DNA from: Haladaptatus cibarius D43
GTDB lineage: Archaea; Halobacteriota; Halobacteria; Halobacteriales; Haladaptataceae
NCBI RefSeq assembly: GCF_000710615.1
Contig: NZ_JDTH01000002.1
Location: 798,082 to 862,081 of the forward strand
Direction: 5' to 3'
DNA length: 64,000 nt
Both the position numbers and the translations under genes were made by a program. Positions within the stretch are counted from its first letter, which is position 1. Every line of letters starts with the position of its first letter. Below are positions 37,700 to 45,928 of this stretch, piece by piece. The notes beneath the pieces were generated by a model. It was not told the origin of the DNA. It did no database searches and saw only the letters and a program-made list of their open reading frames with translations.

Positions 37700-37805
37700 G
37701 GAAGAACTGACGCTGCGAACGTGGAAAAGGATTTGGCCCCGCGACCGGCGTTGGCCGATAATTTCGGTTGTAGCGGCCGATAACTCCAGCCGATGACTCC
37801 GGGCG

Positions 37806-38447
37806 CTACAACGGTTGCCAGCCAGCGGTTTTGCCGACGCCTTTCATCCGGAGTTCGGATTCGTTCCCGTCGGCCTCTCGAACTTCGATTTCGCCGTCGA
37901 ACAACTGCCGGAGCGTACTCATCGTCTGATTGTCGTGGGCCGTCGAGTCGATGATGAACAAGCCGAGGGCTTCCGCGCTCTGGACGCGCCCGGTAAAAAC
38001 GTGCAGGAATCGGAAGACGGTCTGGAGATTCGAATACATGAGAAGCGTCGAAAGCGAGTCGAACGCGATTCGGTTCGCACGCACGCCCGAATCGTAAAAT
38101 CGCTGCAGGAACGCTGACAGTTTGATACCGATGCCAGTCATATCGACCGGCGAGGACGCGAATTCGACGCTATCGACACGACGCGCGGACATCCCTTGCT
38201 GCTTCGAGACGCAATCGACGATGCCGACAGGTGACGACGGGGTTTCGAGGCGCGATTCGTACTCCTTGAGCACGTGTTCGCCGCTATCCTTCGTCGTCAC
38301 GATAATCGCGCCGTCGCCATCGTTTCCACCGTCTGCAAGGGTGTCGAGCGCGAGGCTCCTCTTGCCAGTCATCGGTGAACCCGAAATGAGCAGGTTTGTC
38401 CCCGGGTCGACTTCCAACTCCGAGAACACATTGTCTAACGTATACAT
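37806..38447 (-). CDS. RecA/KaiC-fold (RAD55-like) protein with altered Walker A
   Basis: 213 aa, one RecA-like domain. The P-loop position reads GSPMTGKRS: the residue after Lys is Arg rather than Ser/Thr, so nucleotide binding may be weakened. The Walker B-like strand NRIAFDSLSTLLMYSN and the C-terminal beta region fit the KaiC/RAD55 superfamily. Haloarchaea have many such single-domain proteins, some linked to signal transduction. Preceded by an AT-rich spacer with a probable own promoter. Confidence 0.82.
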   Translation of the reverse strand: MYTLDNVFSELEVDPGTNLLISGSPMTGKRSLALDTLADGGNDGDGAIIVTTKDSGEHVLKEYESRLETPSSPVGIVDCVSKQQGMSARRVDSVEFASSPVDMTGIGIKLSAFLQRFYDSGVRANRIAFDSLSTLLMYSNLQTVFRFLHVFTGRVQSAEALGLFIIDSTAHDNQTMSTLRQLFDGEIEVREADGNESELRMKGVGKTAGWQPL

Positions 38448-38588
38448 CGTGGTACCTCACACCAGTGTAATGGACAGAAACGGACACAGATACCGTGTCC
38501 CTTTTCTCCCCCTGCCTTATCTGGGATTAATATATTGGAGTCCACTTATATTCTTTTTGATTGTTGATTGAGCGGTTCGGTCAGTTAC

Positions 38589-39479
38589 TCACGCTAACAC
38601 AGCGACTCGGCCGACGACGAACGCGATTGCGGCGAGAAACATTCCGTACTTCAGATGGTTTTGTCCCGCTGTCGGGTTATCAACGCTCTCGTACACTGCA
38701 TAGAGCATGAGGGCATCTGCCGGGAGAACGACCGCGAGATACGGGAGGCCGAACGTCTCCCACACATACGGAAGCGGACTCGCCAATACGGCGAGTACGA
38801 GGAAAACGGCTCCGACGAGGATTGCCGGTCGCGCACCGATTGCCAGCGGAAGCGTGTTCAACCCCTCCTCGCGGTCGCCCGCCATATCCTCTACGTCTTT
38901 GATGATTTCGCGCGTGAACGTCGAAAGCCCTGCCAGCAAGAACAGAATGAATGCGGCGCGAACCCCCGCATCAGACCCGAGTGAAATCGCAGTGTTCTCT
39001 GCATCAACGGCGACCGCGACGCTCCCGAAGAGGAACGTGCTCCCACCGAGATACGCCACGACCGCGTTGCCGACTCCCGGGAGTCCCTTGAACAGTTTCG
39101 TGTAGGCGACGAGTGCAAGGAGATTTATCGCCGCAATTGCGATTGCGAGCAGGGGAAGCACGAGCGCCGAAACGACTGCACCTGCAAACAGTAGTCCGCT
39201 GAAGAGCAGGGCACCGCGCGGTGAAACTGCACCGCGCGGAATCGGTCGCTCCGGTGCGTTGATGCGGTCGATTTTCCGGTCGAAGTAGTCGTTAATCGCG
39301 TTTCCCGCACCGGTCGCTAACCACGTCGCCAGCACCGCTCCGGCGACTTGTACCGGCTTTGCGTCGGTGACAACGCCGCCCGCGACGAACGCACCGATAA
39401 ATGTCAGCACTCCCGCCGCGAACGTGTTCCCCGGGCGCGTGAGTTCGAACAGTCCCCTTGCACGCCCGTCAGTAGCCAT
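38589..39479 (-). CDS. ubiA: digeranylgeranylglyceryl phosphate synthase (UbiA family)
   Basis: Adds the second geranylgeranyl chain to GGGP, making the archaeal lipid core. 296 aa from the ATG at 39479. About eight or nine helices; first Asp motif NAINDYFDRKID and second DVEDMAGDREEG (prenyl diphosphate/Mg sites). The PERPIPRG motif is typical of archaeal DGGGP synthases. A functional partner of the GGPP synthase at 12.5 kb. Confidence 0.93.
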   Translation of the reverse strand: MATDGRARGLFELTRPGNTFAAGVLTFIGAFVAGGVVTDAKPVQVAGAVLATWLATGAGNAINDYFDRKIDRINAPERPIPRGAVSPRGALLFSGLLFAGAVVSALVLPLLAIAIAAINLLALVAYTKLFKGLPGVGNAVVAYLGGSTFLFGSVAVAVDAENTAISLGSDAGVRAAFILFLLAGLSTFTREIIKDVEDMAGDREEGLNTLPLAIGARPAILVGAVFLVLAVLASPLPYVWETFGLPYLAVVLPADALMLYAVYESVDNPTAGQNHLKYGMFLAAIAFVVGRVAVLA

Positions 39480-39581
39480 ACGGCGTCGTACTCGGCCCAC
39501 CCGGTATAAATGGAGTGGATGCGATTTCCGCGATTCGAAACCACGACGTTTAAAAGGTACCACCCAATAGATGTGGGTACA

Positions 39582-39656
39582 GGGCGCTTAGCTCAGTCTG
39601 GACAGAGTGCTTGGCTTCGGACCAAGCTGCCACGGGTTCAAATCCTGTAGCGCCCA
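39582..39656 (+). tRNA. trnR-TCG: tRNA-Arg (anticodon TCG)
   Basis: 75 nt. Acceptor GGGCGCT pairs with AGCGCCC, D arm GCTC...GAGT, anticodon stem GCTTGG/CCAAGC with loop CTTCGGA (anticodon TCG), and T arm with GGTTCAAATCC. CCA is not encoded. A TATA-like TTTAAAAG at 39550-39557 is a plausible promoter. Its last 14 nt recur at 47750-47763 and, with two changes, at 48648-48661. Confidence 0.97.
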
Positions 39657-39716
39657 TGTTTCTGCGACGAATAAAGGTGCGAAGCGAAAGATGTAGCGCA
39701 AAGGATTTTAATTAGA

Positions 39717-39756
39717 CCAGACGCAGTTCGCGCGCGAAGCGACCGAAACCGTCTGG
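39717..39756. repeat. nested inverted repeat downstream of tRNA-Arg
   Basis: CCAGACG (39717-39723) pairs with CGTCTGG (39750-39756), enclosing the palindrome TTCGCGCGCGAA (39727-39738). It lies in the 190-nt gap between tRNA-Arg and the convergent ABC ATPase gene. Could be a transcript-end structure; function unknown. Confidence 0.4.
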
Positions 39757-39848
39757 ACGTAGTCGAATTCTGGTACCGCTGTCTGTTTCTAATCGTAGAC
39801 ACACAAGAAAAACGACGGACAATACTCGATCCGTGAACCTCGACCGAC

Positions 39849-40709
39849 TCACTCCTCGATGGCGCGGTGTGGTGCAATGTGCGGCCCGGTCGAACTCCTG
39901 CTATCGACGTCGGCATCGACACAGAAGACATCGGCGAGCAACCTTTCCGTCACGACGTCGGTTGGCGGCCCCCAGTCGTACAGTTCTCCGTCTTTCATCG
40001 CAACGAGATTGTCCGCGAATCGCGCGGCCTGTCCGATGTCGTGGAGGACGATGCCGACGGTGACGCCTTCCTCGCGGTTGAGCGTTCGAACGACCTCCAT
40101 GACCCGAAGCTGGTGATGGAGGTCGAGATACGTGGTCGGCTCGTCGAGCAGGAGAATATCCGTGTCCTGCGCGAGCACCATCGCAATCCACGCGAGTTGT
40201 TTCTGCCCGCCACTGAGGTTGCTCATCTCCTTGTCGCGGAGATGACCGACACCGGCCAACGCTATCGCTCGCTCGACTGCCTCGCGGTCGCGCTCCGAGA
40301 CGGCTTCGAAGAATCCGCGATGCGGGTATCGACCGTGGAAGACCAAATCTTCGACCGTAAGGCCCCCCGGGGAGTTGTTCTCTTGGGAGAGAAGCCCGAG
40401 CTGTTGTGCGAGCTGTTTCGACTCCATCGATTGAATTTGGCTTCCGTCGAGGAGGATACGCCCTCGTTCGGGGGAGAGCTGGTTCGCCATCGACTTCAGG
40501 AGCGTACTCTTCCCCGACCCGTTCGGTCCAACGAGGGCCGTGACCTCGCCTGCCGGGAGTACGACCCTCTCGCACTCGACAATCGGTTCAATTGAGGTCG
40601 GATACCCGATTGCGAGTTCCTCGCCGACCAGTTCGCTCGCCGCATCAACTTCGTTGGGGTGCCCGGACTCGTCCACCGAGTCGTCGGCGATTGCCCGGTG
40701 TTCGGTCAT
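39849..40709 (-). CDS. iron/siderophore (FecE/BtuD-type) ABC transporter ATPase
   Basis: 286 aa. Walker A GPNGSGKST, signature LSGGQKQLAW, Walker B ILLLDEPTTYLD, with an N-terminal ~30-residue extension. Its start overlaps the permease stop by one base. Last gene of the SBP-oxidoreductase-permease-ATPase operon. Fec and Btu ATPases are not separable by motif; the DtxR-type sites upstream argue for iron rather than cobalamin. Confidence 0.92.
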   Translation of the reverse strand: MTEHRAIADDSVDESGHPNEVDAASELVGEELAIGYPTSIEPIVECERVVLPAGEVTALVGPNGSGKSTLLKSMANQLSPERGRILLDGSQIQSMESKQLAQQLGLLSQENNSPGGLTVEDLVFHGRYPHRGFFEAVSERDREAVERAIALAGVGHLRDKEMSNLSGGQKQLAWIAMVLAQDTDILLLDEPTTYLDLHHQLRVMEVVRTLNREEGVTVGIVLHDIGQAARFADNLVAMKDGELYDWGPPTDVVTERLLADVFCVDADVDSRSSTGPHIAPHRAIEE

Positions 40710-41824
40710 CAGATTTCACCCATCTTGTCCTGTTTACGCATGAGGTAGAGGAAGTACGGGCCACCGATGAGGCCGGTAACGATGCCGACCGGAACCTGCA
40801 CGGGATTCAACGCGAGGCGTGCGCCGACATCGGCCGCGACCATCAACGCCGGGCCAGCGAAGAGACACCCGACGATAAGCTTCTTGTAATCGCTTCCGAC
40901 GACGTTTCGAACCATGTGCGGAACGATGAGTCCGACGAAGCCGACGATTCCGGCGACTGCGATGCTTGCGGCGGCGGCAAGCACCGCAACGCCCGAGAGC
41001 GCAAATCGAACCTTTTCGACGCTCATTCCGAGTGATTGCGCCGTATTTTCACCGAGGAGGAGCACGTTCAATTGCCGAGAGCTAATCAGCGCGAGCAACA
41101 TTGCGACGGCTGTCCACGGCAGTGCCATCCGAACCTGTTCCCAGTCGGTTCCGGTCAGCGACCCGGTCGTCCACGCGATGGCCGACTGCACGACGCCGAT
41201 GTCGTCGGCGAAGAAAAACAGCGCGGTCTGAATCGACCCGAAGATGGTGCCGACGATGACGCCCGCGAGGACGAGCCGAACCGGCGACGTCCCGTTTTTC
41301 CACGCGATGCCGTACACGATGACGAACGCGAGTGCGCCGCCCGCTGAGGCGATAAGCGGCAGGAACGCCGACAGTCCGGAGAAAACAACGAGTGTGAGGA
41401 GAATTAGTAATCCAGCGCCCGACGAAACTCCGAGGATAAACGGACTCGCGAGTTCGTTCCGGGTGACCGCTTGGAAAATCGCTCCCGAGACGGCGAGATT
41501 CATCCCGACGAGGATAGCGACGAACACCCGAGGAAGGCGGATGTTCCAGACGATGAGGCTCTGTTTGTTCATCTCGGGGACTTCGTTACCGAATAAGAAC
41601 GCGTTCCACGCCTGCCGGTTAAATATCACCTCGGGATTGAACACCGCCTGCCACGCTTCGACGAGCGTCATCGAAAACGCGCCGAAGCTCACTTGTACGA
41701 GGGCTCCGGCGACGACGACAATCACGCTTCCGAGACAGAGCGTAATCAGCGACGCATCGAACCACTCCAACAGTTGGTCGCGCCGAGAGGGTGTCGTCGC
41801 ATCGCCGGTCGCTTCGCTCGCCAT
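40709..41824 (-). CDS. FecCD-family ABC transporter permease
   Basis: 371 aa, nine to ten transmembrane helices. FecCD hallmarks: NIRLPRVFVAILVG coupling region, FILGVSSGAG, and the C-terminal GFVGLIVPHMVRNVVG, LPVQ-type end. An N-terminal cytosolic leader of ~25 residues is present. Translationally coupled to the ATPase. Confidence 0.93.
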   Translation of the reverse strand: MASEATGDATTPSRRDQLLEWFDASLITLCLGSVIVVVAGALVQVSFGAFSMTLVEAWQAVFNPEVIFNRQAWNAFLFGNEVPEMNKQSLIVWNIRLPRVFVAILVGMNLAVSGAIFQAVTRNELASPFILGVSSGAGLLILLTLVVFSGLSAFLPLIASAGGALAFVIVYGIAWKNGTSPVRLVLAGVIVGTIFGSIQTALFFFADDIGVVQSAIAWTTGSLTGTDWEQVRMALPWTAVAMLLALISSRQLNVLLLGENTAQSLGMSVEKVRFALSGVAVLAAAASIAVAGIVGFVGLIVPHMVRNVVGSDYKKLIVGCLFAGPALMVAADVGARLALNPVQVPVGIVTGLIGGPYFLYLMRKQDKMGEI

Positions 41825-41826
41825 GG

Positions 41827-42792
41827 TTAGTCGTCTCCTTCCAGCGATTGGCCGTCAGTGCCAATGTACTCACGAATCGAATCGTCGGCTATCGCGTCGA
41901 GGAGTTCTTCCTCGCCGACTGCGGCGACGACTGCCTCCGAATCGAGGTGCTCGGCCAGCGTTTCGTGGCCGGTTTCGGCTCGCGCCTCGATTTCCTCCGG
42001 AGTGATGTACGCGGAGAGCGAGGCATCGACCGATGCCTCGCGCACGCGGCGGAATCGCTCGGAATCAGCACCCACGGGTGCACCGTCTGCGTAGTAGTCG
42101 TCGAACCACTCGACCCGCGTTTCGCGCTTGGCCCACTTCTCGTCGAGTTCAGCCTGACGGCGCACCCAATCGACACCACCGGCCACTTCCTCCCACCAAC
42201 CGTCATCTATTCGAGTGTCCGTGATGACGCGGCGCGCAACCCACGCGCCGCGACCGGCCGCGATAATCGCCTGTTTGTCCGCTCTTTCGGAGGGAGAGGC
42301 GACGTAGAGTCCCGACACGGGCGTCGTGCCGTCGTCGTCGGCGTAGCTGCGGTCGAATCGCTCGTGTTCTTCGTCCCCGTGTTCGTACGTCTCGAACATC
42401 GCCGCATCGTCGTCCAGTCCGCGCATGTACTCGCCGTCGTAGCGCGTCGCCGCGACGACTCGCCGGGTGGTAACCGGCGTTCCTTCTTGCGGGGTGACGA
42501 CGAACCCGTCGTCATCGTCGGTTCTATCGACCGATCCGACCAAGTCGGGAACGATGTCACAACCCGCACTCTCGGCGTGCGCGTGCATCAGTTCGTACAG
42601 CGTTTCGATGTCGATTCCCTCGGGAAAGCCGAGATAGTTTTCGAGATGGGCACATCGCAGTACGGAAGAGCGTCCCCGATCGAAAATCACCGTGTCGAGT
42701 CCCTCCCGCGCAGTGAACACACCTGCTGAACAGCCTGCTGGCCCGCCGCCGACGATAACGACGTCGTGGTCAGTGTCCGTCGTTTCACTCAT
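41827..42792 (-). CDS. FAD-dependent oxidoreductase encoded within the iron-uptake operon
   Basis: 321 aa from the ATG at 42792. N-terminal dinucleotide-binding motif VVIVGGGPAGCSAGVF and a short TrxR-like segment LENYLGFPEGI, then a C-terminal ~110-residue acidic helical region with no known match. The TrxR active-site CxxC and the usual NADPH-binding subdomain are not visible. It sits with 2-nt gaps between the binding-protein and permease genes. By position it could reduce ferric-chelate iron after uptake (inference). Confidence 0.8.
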   Translation of the reverse strand: MSETTDTDHDVVIVGGGPAGCSAGVFTAREGLDTVIFDRGRSSVLRCAHLENYLGFPEGIDIETLYELMHAHAESAGCDIVPDLVGSVDRTDDDDGFVVTPQEGTPVTTRRVVAATRYDGEYMRGLDDDAAMFETYEHGDEEHERFDRSYADDDGTTPVSGLYVASPSERADKQAIIAAGRGAWVARRVITDTRIDDGWWEEVAGGVDWVRRQAELDEKWAKRETRVEWFDDYYADGAPVGADSERFRRVREASVDASLSAYITPEEIEARAETGHETLAEHLDSEAVVAAVGEEELLDAIADDSIREYIGTDGQSLEGDD

Positions 42793-42794
42793 GT

Positions 42795-44018
42795 TCAGAA
42801 CGCTCCGTTGATGATGTCTGCAACCCGTTGGCGGTCGAACAACTGTTGGTCCTCGGGAACCTCTGGATATGGGCCGTTGTCGTAGGATGGCCACTCCCCG
42901 AACTGCTCGGGATAGAGCTGTTTGGCGGTCATCTCCACCTGGAAGAGGTTCAAAATCGGCCCCTGATACCGCGCACCCTGTGGATGGGTGCGGCCGTTTT
43001 TCACGGCCGCAATTTCCGAGGCGACGGCGTTCGATTCGAGCGTCGCACGGAGGTTGCCCATGTCCGTCGTCGGGAGCATACCCCCGAGGAACAGCATCAC
43101 GTCGGGGTCGGCTTCCAGCAACACTTCCAAGTCGATGACGGTGCCGGATTCGACCGACCCCTCGAACGCATCGCGCGGCTTGAGCGGGCGCGTGTGCGAG
43201 GTGAGGAATCCGGGATTGCTCAGCGTGTAGGCGTAGATGTCGCCCTCGATGTCGGCCGACCCGATCATCACCGCGGTCGGTCGTTCCGATTCGGGCGGGA
43301 GGTCTGTCTCGATTGTTGTGAGTATCTCAGCTCGAATCTCGGCGAGCGCCTCGTACCGCTCTTCTTCTTGGAACACCTGCGCGACTTTCTCGAATTGCTC
43401 CCACAGACTGGGGTACTCGTAGTCGCCCTCCCAACTGTCCGGCGGCGTCTGCTGACGGGCGCTGAACGAGTTGCCGAACCACGGGCTGATGTTTTGCTCG
43501 ACCTCCTCGATGTCCGCCATGCTCCAGCTACCGAGTGCCAGCACCGACGCCGGGTCGGCGAGATGGACGTCGCTGTCCAGTTCGTAGAGTTTCTCCTTGC
43601 CGACCTCCCACGAGGAGTACAACCCAGTCCAGTCGAGCGAGACGCCAGGGAGTCGCTCCACGAACTGATTCCAGAGTTGGTCGTAGTAGTCCGGCGCGTG
43701 CATCGCGTTGATTCCGTCCCCACGACCGAGTGCGAACGCCATATCCGCGTGGTGAGTGAGACGGGTGAACACTGTCTCCGGCGGCGACTCGAACTCGACT
43801 TCGCCCATGGGTGACATCGTCACCGTGTACGGCCCGTCCGTCGCGCCGTCGCCTGCCAATGTGGCCGTCTCAGAATCGGTTCCCGTTGCGGTCGGCGTGG
43901 AATCCAAACTGCTGTTGCCCGTACAGCCCGCGAGTCCTGCACCACCGATGACTGCACCGCCGTACTTCAGATACTCGCGCCGTGTTGGTGCTCCGTGTCC
44001 GCCTCTTTTTTTGGACAT
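42795..44018 (-). CDS. iron(III)/siderophore-type substrate-binding lipoprotein
   Basis: 407 aa. Tat motif TRREYLKYGG (residues 12-21) and lipobox LAGC with Cys32, so lipid-anchored on the outer face. The body resembles periplasmic-binding-protein class III (FhuD/FecB type): VFTRLTHHADMAFALGRG at the N-lobe, VLLEADPDVMLFLGG mid-way and a long linking helix. First gene of the operon; a TATA-like CTTTAAAT at 44040-44047 places transcription start at or next to the ATG, i.e. leaderless. Confidence 0.9.
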   Translation of the reverse strand: MSKKRGGHGAPTRREYLKYGGAVIGGAGLAGCTGNSSLDSTPTATGTDSETATLAGDGATDGPYTVTMSPMGEVEFESPPETVFTRLTHHADMAFALGRGDGINAMHAPDYYDQLWNQFVERLPGVSLDWTGLYSSWEVGKEKLYELDSDVHLADPASVLALGSWSMADIEEVEQNISPWFGNSFSARQQTPPDSWEGDYEYPSLWEQFEKVAQVFQEEERYEALAEIRAEILTTIETDLPPESERPTAVMIGSADIEGDIYAYTLSNPGFLTSHTRPLKPRDAFEGSVESGTVIDLEVLLEADPDVMLFLGGMLPTTDMGNLRATLESNAVASEIAAVKNGRTHPQGARYQGPILNLFQVEMTAKQLYPEQFGEWPSYDNGPYPEVPEDQQLFDRQRVADIINGAF

Positions 44019-44022
44019 GAGT

Positions 44023-44038
44023 TTTAGGCTCGCCTAAA
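44023..44038. promoter_or_regulatory. DtxR-type iron box 1
   Basis: TTTAGGC TC GCCTAAA, a perfect 7-bp-arm palindrome just upstream of the binding-protein ATG (5 nt), between start and TATA. It matches the TTAGGYNNRCCTAA pattern bound by DtxR/IdeR/Idr repressors, so a metallated repressor here would block transcription start. Confidence 0.8.
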
Positions 44039-44058
44039 GATTTAAAGCGTTTTCGGAA

Positions 44059-44074
44059 TTTAGGCCAGCCTAAA
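44059..44074. promoter_or_regulatory. DtxR-type iron box 2
   Basis: TTTAGGC CA GCCTAAA, identical arms to box 1, centre 36 bp upstream of it and on the far side of the TATA element. Two boxes flanking the promoter suggest tight, possibly cooperative repression. Confidence 0.8.
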
Positions 44075-44366
44075 CTTTGATGATTTGTCAATATTTTACT
44101 TAATACGAGTGTTATCTGTAGAGAATTAATATTTATCGCCGCACTCATGGCATTTCAGGGCTTATTTCCCAACTTCTAATCTGGATGAATATAATGTCAA
44201 TATTTCATCTGGTTCCGGATGTTCGATTGAAATCGACACAGTCCGCCGAAACCGTCGGTAACAATGTACCGTTCGGCAGTCGAACGAACACCTATTGCAC
44301 GCGCAGTATCGCGGTACGACTACTGTCAAAAAGTATTGTTATTCCCTGTAGTCCCGTGATATCGCG
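44075..44366. other. AT-rich spacer, no gene
   Basis: No supported gene. A 72-codon plus-strand frame at 44185-44403 lacks RBS, runs into the doxX-like gene's antisense and has poor composition. A 6-bp inverted repeat (GCCGAA/TTCGGC) lies near 44241-44276. Confidence 0.5.
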
Positions 44367-44810
44367 TCAGTTACGCAACGGTCGAAGTCGCCAGCGGCCA
44401 TAGGCGACGAACGCGGCGAGTACTCCCACAACAAGCGGGACGAGCGCCAGTGCGCCACCACCGCCCAACAGCGTGAGCACCGTCGCACCGCACATGATGA
44501 GTACCAATCCTGCGGCGGCCAACGGTGTCAGTCCACTCCGAACGCCCAGCAGGCCGGGGAGAATTAGTCCGACTGCGCCGAGCACTTCGGCGACACCGAT
44601 GAACTGCAGGAACACCCCCGGAAGCGGTATCGCCATCTGTGCTGTCATCACCCCGATCGGGAGGAGCAGTTTCATCCCGCCCGCATAGAGGAAGAGGGCG
44701 GCGAGTAGCCCCTGCACGAGCCATAATGCACCGCTCACAATCGACCGTCGGTGTCGTAGCTGTGCGAGGATTTTCGGTATCCCGAGTCGGTAATTTACGA
44801 CCATGCTCAT
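44367..44810 (-). CDS. DoxX-family membrane protein
   Basis: 147 aa from the ATG at 44810, which overlaps the stop of the SRPBCC gene. Four transmembrane helices; DoxX features GLLAALFLYAGGMKLL and FIGVAEVLGAVGLILPG. DoxX-like proteins take part in redox or sulfur chemistry in some organisms, but most are uncharacterised. Last gene of the ArsR-led operon. Confidence 0.88.
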   Translation of the reverse strand: MSMVVNYRLGIPKILAQLRHRRSIVSGALWLVQGLLAALFLYAGGMKLLLPIGVMTAQMAIPLPGVFLQFIGVAEVLGAVGLILPGLLGVRSGLTPLAAAGLVLIMCGATVLTLLGGGGALALVPLVVGVLAAFVAYGRWRLRPLRN

Positions 44811-45271
44811 TCCACCAACTGCGCGAGGTTTTCGAGGGAGTTCATCCATCCCGCATTGGCATCGTCAACGGGAACGTCCTCGGGGATTCCCTCTTGATGA
44901 ACTGTGACTGCAGTCCCGTCGGAGACTGCCTCGAAGGTGACCGTGACCGTCATCTCACCGGTCATTCCCGGGTCATCTGTCTCGAATTCGTCCGTGTGGA
45001 CGATTCGCTCGCCCGGCACCAGTTCCACGTACGTTCCGTGAAACGACTGTGAGTAGGGTTCAAGCTCCTCCGTCTCGGCGATAAACGTCATGCGGAACTG
45101 GCCACCCTCTTCGGGTTCTAATTCGTGTACTTCCGCCCTGAAACCGTCCGGAGGGAGCCACTCGCCGAGTTCGTCGGGGTCGAGGAACGCATCGTAAACC
45201 CTCTCGGGTGGTGCCTCGATGGTGCGGTTCACCGTCATACTTCGCCCTTCGTTCGTCGTGTCGTCGGTCAT
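44807..45271 (-). CDS. SRPBCC (AHSA1-type) domain protein
   Basis: 154 aa START/Bet v1-like fold with the AHSA1 signature IEAPPERVYDAFLDPDELG EW at the start and a C-terminal amphipathic helix (GWMNSLENLAQLVE). In bacteria such proteins are often encoded beside an ArsR regulator, as here, and are of unknown ligand. Coupled by 4-nt overlaps to both neighbours. Confidence 0.9.
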   Translation of the reverse strand: MTDDTTNEGRSMTVNRTIEAPPERVYDAFLDPDELGEWLPPDGFRAEVHELEPEEGGQFRMTFIAETEELEPYSQSFHGTYVELVPGERIVHTDEFETDDPGMTGEMTVTVTFEAVSDGTAVTVHQEGIPEDVPVDDANAGWMNSLENLAQLVE

Positions 45272-45411
45272 CGGTCGTCTCCCGTTTCCGGCTTTGCAGG
45301 TAACTCGGTGTCTCTTTCTCCGGTTTCGCGTGCGCTGGTTTTCGCTCGTTCGTTCGATTCGGCGGGTGGTGTCATCCCGCTCGTTTCAGGAGGAGTCTGG
45401 TCGGTCGTCAT
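45268..45411 (-). CDS. small disordered protein (47 aa), translationally coupled
   Basis: An ATG frame at 45411 overlapping the ArsR gene end by 26 nt and the SRPBCC start by 4 nt (ATGA). The product is Pro/Thr/Glu-rich with no hydrophobic core, so it may be a genuine micro-protein or just the reading frame that carries ribosomes between genes. Support is the exact overlap geometry only. Confidence 0.4.
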   Translation of the reverse strand: MTTDQTPPETSGMTPPAESNERAKTSARETGERDTELPAKPETGDDR

Positions 45412-45745
45412 TGTCTTGGTTCTCCAGATGGTTGGCCAGTGCGTCCAATCGGTCGTCCCAGAGGACGCGGTAGCGAGTCAACCAGCCGAACGCTGCACTT
45501 AGCGGCGTTGCATCCAAGTAGCAACGACGAATCCGTCCATCCTCTTCGACCTCTATCAGGCCCGCATCTTCTAACACGTGGAGGTGTTTGGAGATTGCGG
45601 CTAGCGAGACGTCGTGAGGGTCGGCCAACTCACTGACGCTCTTCGGCTCGGCGGCCATCTGTTCGATGAGTTCTCGCCGGGTCGGGTGAGCCAGGGCTTT
45701 GAAGATTACGTCGAGGTTCGGTTCGTCCGGTGGTTGTTCAACCAT
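45386..45745 (-). CDS. ArsR-family winged-helix regulator
   Basis: 119 aa. wHTH: FKALAHPTRRELIEQM, then DHDVSLAAISKHLHVLEDAGL-type recognition helix (written here from residues ~45-65) and a wing EEDGRIRRCYLD. No obvious metal-binding cysteine pair, so probably not a metal sensor; this subgroup pairs with SRPBCC genes. Its ATG lies inside a large palindrome, so it very likely represses its own operon (arsR-47aa-SRPBCC-doxX). Confidence 0.9.
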   Translation of the reverse strand: MVEQPPDEPNLDVIFKALAHPTRRELIEQMAAEPKSVSELADPHDVSLAAISKHLHVLEDAGLIEVEEDGRIRRCYLDATPLSAAFGWLTRYRVLWDDRLDALANHLENQDNDDRPDSS

Positions 45746-45790
45746 CCGGTTAACTGTTAGCGCTGCAAGATAGTTAACCTGTTGGTTGAA
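45737..45790. promoter_or_regulatory. two-tier palindromic operator at the ArsR start
   Basis: Nested perfect arms: TTCAACC (45737-45743) with GGTTGAA (45784-45790), and GGTTAACT (45748-45755) with AGTTAACC (45772-45779), around a 16-nt core. The left arm covers the ArsR ATG (45743-45745), so binding would block a leaderless start. Confidence 0.75.
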
Positions 45791-45928
45791 TAAGTTGGGA
45801 ACCGTTTAGTTGTCCGGTAAACGCCGTTTGCCGGAGAGTCCGTCAGGTTACTCGGCATCAATACCTTCGATACGGTCGTTCTCGCCCACGTGGAACGGTT
45901 TTTTCTACCGAAGTTTGCGAACGAGTCG

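Noticed and set aside
44185-44403. 72-codon plus-strand frame
   Set aside because: No RBS, poor composition, and it runs antisense into the doxX-like gene.
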